From Bacteroidales bacterium (lineage in GTDB: Bacteria; Bacteroidota; Bacteroidia; Bacteroidales; UBA932), in contig JAQUYF010000012.1 of the NCBI GenBank assembly GCA_028691975.1, forward strand, positions 1 to 40,233: a stretch of 40,233 nt of DNA, written 5' to 3'. The stretch's first letter is position 1. Each line of letters begins with the position of its first letter. A program made the position numbers and the translations under genes. Shown here piece after piece: positions 39,786-40,233 of this stretch. The notes under the pieces were generated by a model. The model was not told where the DNA came from. It was given only the letters and a program-made list of their open reading frames with translations, and ran no database searches.

Positions 39786-40233
39786 GTAGAATTAAATTAA
39801 GAGGAGACAAACTTATCTGGATGTTTGTTGTGCTGTTGGCCATGATCTCCATAGTGTCCGTCTTCTCATCAAGCACTTATTTAGCTAACAAATACAATGT
39901 TAGCAAGGTTCAAATATTCGTCCAGCAGATTAGATCCGTCGGTATAGGCTTGGTTCTGTTGGTGATTGCGTATTTTATTCCGATGAAATGGTACAGAGCG
40001 TTGGCTTTTTTCGCATTCGCAATAAGCATTGTCATGTTACTTATGCTCATCATACCAAATCAATTCAGAGTCTACTATAACGGAGCATTTCGTGCCCTTA
40101 AAATTAAAGGCTATACTATTCAGGTCTTTGAAATTGCGAAGGTAGGCATGATCCTCTATTTAGCCAAGGCCATGGAGCTTTGGCAAGACAGTATTAACAC
40201 ATTTAAAGATTTCTTTATCAAGTTATTATTACC
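39782..40233 (+). CDS. ftsW: FtsW-like SEDS glycosyltransferase (5' part, runs off the window)
   Basis: An open frame from the ATG overlapping the murD stop stays open to the window end (150 codons). It reads MSRIKLRGDKLIW, then membrane helices VVLLAMISIVSVFSSS, VGIGLVLLVIAYFIP and ALAFFAFAISIVMLLML. A loop with GAFRALKIKGYTIQVFEIAK corresponds to the SEDS motif with the pattern RWIxxxxxxxQPSExxK. Position after murD and the SVFSSS segment favour FtsW over RodA. SEDS proteins polymerise lipid II with their cognate class B PBP, here the upstream ftsI product. The usual QPSE is VFEI here, so the Gln-Pro pair is not conserved. Confidence 0.88.
   Translation, partial: MSRIKLRGDKLIWMFVVLLAMISIVSVFSSSTYLANKYNVSKVQIFVQQIRSVGIGLVLLVIAYFIPMKWYRALAFFAFAISIVMLLMLIIPNQFRVYYNGAFRALKIKGYTIQVFEIAKVGMILYLAKAMELWQDSINTFKDFFIKLLL

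Overview
The window reads as chromosomal DNA of a member of the Bacteroidetes, most likely order Bacteroidales. The evidence is: repeated TAnnTTTG -7 promoter boxes in front of transcription units; few Shine-Dalgarno sequences; lipoproteins with BACON and BspA-type leucine-rich repeats; a eukaryote-like glycogen gene set; a MurE carrying the meso-diaminopimelate motif DNPR; and a cell-wall gene order mraZ-rsmH-ftsL-ftsI-murE-mraY-murD-ftsW that lacks murF. I see no rRNA, tRNA, CRISPR array, insertion sequence or prophage. Gene density is high and most genes sit in tight operons with short overlaps.

Layout. 1-3.4 kb (+): the end of an unidentified gene, a hairpin and promoter, then an efflux outer-membrane factor, its periplasmic adaptor and tsaB. 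3.4-5.9 kb (-): greA, a HIT protein and a thioredoxin-fold lipoprotein without its CxxC motif, plus a small membrane protein with its own promoter. 5.9-18.9 kb (-): a long run xseA-xseB-glgB-debranching enzyme-GT4 glycosyltransferase-GH57 amylase-(glycogen synthase/phosphorylase fusion)-ribF. 19.0-21.7 kb (+): engB, prs, nadE and a small Cys-containing membrane protein. 21.7-24.2 kb (-): dnaX and lptB, divergent from an M16 peptidase and an O-methyltransferase (24.2-26.1 kb, +). 26.2-30.2 kb (+): an accessory segment with two surface lipoproteins flanking a 352-bp non-coding gap that holds a highly structured RNA candidate. 30.4-31.8 kb (-): an M23 (LytM-type) protein divergent from the dcw cluster. 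31.9 kb to the end (+): the dcw cluster, with ftsW running off the edge.

How the genes fit together. The glycogen block encodes chain elongation (GT3 domain), branching, debranching, phosphorolysis (GT35 domain) and amylase functions. The synthase and phosphorylase are one 1412-residue polypeptide, and no ADP-glucose pyrophosphorylase gene is present, so a UDP-glucose-fed pathway is plausible. The dcw block makes lipid-linked peptidoglycan precursors (MurE, MurD, MraY) and the septal synthase (FtsW, FtsI, FtsL). Four 10-bp-phased TGGAA/TGTAA boxes in the mraZ promoter look like the operator of MraZ itself.

Most interesting signals: (1) the 28.4-28.65 kb structured non-coding RNA, a long rod with a bubble that resembles 6S RNA in architecture; (2) the synthase-phosphorylase fusion; (3) the putative four-box MraZ operator; (4) two degenerate enzymes, a thioredoxin without cysteines and an M23 peptidase with an Asp at a zinc-ligand position; (5) nearly leaderless dnaX and xseA transcripts predicted from promoter position. 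All assignments are from reading the sequence; no database search was run.
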